7,352 bases of DNA from Clostridia bacterium (GTDB lineage: Bacteria; Bacillota_A; Clostridia; Oscillospirales; CAG-272). Positions 6,060 through 7,352 of the stretch are shown piece after piece (within the stretch, counting starts at the first letter, position 1; each line of letters starts with the position of its first letter). The notes below the pieces were generated by a model that saw only the letters and a program-made list of their open reading frames with translations, made no database searches and was not told the DNA's origin. The DNA is taken from positions 1 to 7,352 of the forward strand of contig JAFTRT010000126.1 of NCBI GenBank assembly GCA_017462145.1, written 5' to 3'. Position numbers and translations under genes: made by a program.

Positions 6060-6088
6060 TTTACATTACAGTTTTGTCCTGTTATACT
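6060..6088 (+). promoter_or_regulatory. Promoter of the transporter-GH30 operon
   Basis: TTTACA (6060-6065) and TATACT (6083-6088) are 17 bp apart, each one base off consensus, with TGT before the -10 as an extended element. The -35 overlaps a TTACATTACA tandem pentamer. The opposing regulator promoter has its -35 about 21 bp away, so a regulator bound between them could control both. Confidence 0.7.
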
Positions 6089-6137
6089 ATTCTCAAAGAA
6101 GGAAATTTTACAAGCGTTCCAACAGAAAGGGATCAAC

Positions 6138-7094
6138 ATGGGCTATGTATTTTTGGGAATCGCCCTCCTGAGCGGTGCCACCAAGGGCTTTTGCGGCAAG
6201 AAAAGCAGTGGCTTTGTCACACAGTTCAGCGATTCTCTGGTGGTCAATCTCATTCGGATGCTTCTGTGCATCCTCATCAGCCTGGCCGTCCTGTGTGTAG
6301 GAGGCGATCTGTCCGCCCTCACACCCGATCGAACCACCTTGGCTCCGGCCGCCCTGTCCGGGGTATCCACCGCCGTTTTCGTCACCACTTGGCTTCTCTC
6401 CATCCGCAAGGGTGCGATGATGTTTGTGGACGTCTTTTTGATGTTGGGCGTTCTGGTGACGGTGATTCTCAGCCTGTGCCTGTTGCCGGGAGAATCCATC
6501 ACCCTTTGGCAGGTGCTTGGCTTTGGCGTACTGTTTGTTGCCATTTTGCTGATGTGCTCCTACCAAAAGGCGCTCAAAGGTACGCTGACCGCAGGGGCGG
6601 TTTTCCTGCTTCTGTTGTGCGGCACGGCAAACGGATTGACCGATTTTTCCCAAAAGTATTTCATCCGCACCGTCACCGCAGGCTCTCTCAACAGCTTTCA
6701 GCTTTATACCTATCTCTTTGCCGCCCTGTCCTTGGGGATCATCTTGAGCATCATCAAGCTGACCGAGCTTCGGCAAAAAGCCATCGCCCCCACCACAGAG
6801 ACAAAGAGCGAGGCGCCCCGGAAAAAGAGCCGATTCCCTCTCATTCTCTTTGTCTATATTCTCATTATGGCCGTTTGCCTCTACCTCAATTCCTATTTCA
6901 AGACCAAGGCCGCCTCCTTTGATTATTTGCCCTCCTCGGTGCTCTATCCCGTCAACCAAGGGTGCGGCTTGCTGCTCAGCACCGCCATGGCCGCCATCTT
7001 TTTCAAGGAAAAGCCCTCGGTCAAATCCATCGTAGGCATCCTCCTTGCCTTCCTTGCTCTGCTGCTGATCAATCACAGTCAAATTTTTTCATAA
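6138..7094 (+). CDS. EamA/DMT-superfamily transporter
   Basis: A 318-residue membrane protein with about ten hydrophobic helices, near residues 2-20, 35-54, 67-87, 93-115, 124-141, 151-168, 184-206, 232-251, 266-287 and 295-312, split by a charged linker at 208-232. This two-times-five layout is that of drug/metabolite transporters. The C-terminal stretch VLYPVNQGCGLLLSTAMAAIFFKEKPSVKSIVG is typical of the last two helices of EamA repeats, including the FKEKP loop. It would move a small metabolite or sugar across the cytoplasmic membrane; substrate and direction are not readable. ATG 6138 follows AAAGGGA (6127-6132 area) at about 6 nt. It is first in an operon with the GH30 gene, 26 nt downstream, and divergent from the AraC regulator, so a sugar or glycoside related substrate is a reasonable inference. 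DMT proteins are less usual partners of glycosidases than ABC or MFS transporters. Confidence 0.85.
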   Translation: MGYVFLGIALLSGATKGFCGKKSSGFVTQFSDSLVVNLIRMLLCILISLAVLCVGGDLSALTPDRTTLAPAALSGVSTAVFVTTWLLSIRKGAMMFVDVFLMLGVLVTVILSLCLLPGESITLWQVLGFGVLFVAILLMCSYQKALKGTLTAGAVFLLLLCGTANGLTDFSQKYFIRTVTAGSLNSFQLYTYLFAALSLGIILSIIKLTELRQKAIAPTTETKSEAPRKKSRFPLILFVYILIMAVCLYLNSYFKTKAASFDYLPSSVLYPVNQGCGLLLSTAMAAIFFKEKPSVKSIVGILLAFLALLLINHSQIFS

Positions 7095-7120
7095 TTCAAA
7101 CATCCGGAAAGGAAATCGCC

Positions 7121-7352
7121 ATGACCATTACGCAGTATCTCACCTGTGACAATCTTTCCATGGTAACCCGCCCCGTGTTCCCCTCGGTCAACATGAACGG
7201 TGCCATCACCGTGACCCGTACCGACCGTGTGATCTCCGATGACTTTCGGGGCTTTGGCGTTGCCATCACCCCCTCCTCCTGCTATGAGCTGAGCTTGATG
7301 AAGCCCGAGGAGCGCCATGCCGTGCTGGAGGATCTGTACGGAAAAAACGGCA
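7121..7352 (+). CDS. Glycoside hydrolase family 30 enzyme, N-terminal part (runs off the window)
   Basis: Only 77 codons are present; the gene continues past the right edge. Residues 42-72 (DDFRGFGVAITPSSCYELSLMKPEERHAVLEDLYG) match the first strand and helix of the GH30 barrel, where glucosylceramidases have GFGGAFTDAA followed by a leucine-rich helix. GH30 covers beta-glucosidases, glucosylceramidases, beta-xylosidases, beta-1,6-glucanases and related retaining enzymes; the activity cannot be narrowed because the catalytic glutamates lie downstream. No signal peptide is visible (MTITQYLTCDNLSMV), so the enzyme is probably cytoplasmic and acts on imported glycosides. ATG 7121 has AAAGGA (7108-7113) at 7 nt, and the 26-nt gap after the transporter stop points to one operon. 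Confidence 0.85.
   Translation, partial: MTITQYLTCDNLSMVTRPVFPSVNMNGAITVTRTDRVISDDFRGFGVAITPSSCYELSLMKPEERHAVLEDLYGKNG

Noticed and set aside
6108..7082. 324-codon minus-strand frame
   Set aside because: Antisense to the transporter; rich in Gly, Gln, Asp and His, as expected from reading hydrophobic codons backwards.

Overview
The window looks like chromosomal DNA of a Gram-positive, low-to-mid-GC Firmicute, most likely a gut-type member of the Clostridia. The grounds are strong AGGAGG-type ribosome binding sites on almost every gene, SigA-type promoters (one a perfect TTGACA-17-TATAAT), an S-layer-homology (SLH) surface protein, and a palindromic intergenic repeat of a kind common in gut Clostridia. 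The taxon is inferred from these features and was not tested by a search.

Layout. Bases 1-433 hold no convincing gene. They carry a terminator-like hairpin, a two-copy 16-bp tandem repeat, a 60-bp palindromic repeat unit and a further run of short hairpins. On the minus strand follow asnS (asparaginyl-tRNA synthetase, 470-1864), with its own consensus promoter and a strong terminator, and upstream of it a hemolysin III/TrhA-type membrane protein (1971-2654). An A/T-rich divergent intergenic region with a perfect 15-bp inverted repeat separates these from two plus-strand genes. The first is a secreted or membrane-anchored protein with two cadherin/Ig-like repeats and three SLH domains (2847-4175). 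The second is a small SLOG/YpsA-like Rossmann-fold protein (4251-4733) that ends at a textbook terminator.

Convergent to these, on the minus strand, lie a small cysteine-rich single-pass membrane protein of unknown function (4788-5057) and, upstream of it, an AraC-family regulator (5114-5962). Divergent from the regulator, on the plus strand, is a ten-helix EamA/DMT-type transporter (6138-7094), followed 26 nt later by the start of a glycoside hydrolase family 30 enzyme that runs off the window (7121-7352).

Working together. The right end reads as a small carbohydrate-use module: an AraC regulator facing a transporter plus glycosidase operon, with divergent promoters about 21 bp apart at their -35 boxes. 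The left part is housekeeping (asnS) and envelope functions. No defence system, CRISPR array, integrase, transposase, rRNA or tRNA was seen. I did not find a clearly new biological system. The best leads are the DMT-GH30-AraC module, the small Cys-rich membrane protein with its partly hidden ribosome binding site, and the repeat cluster at the left edge.
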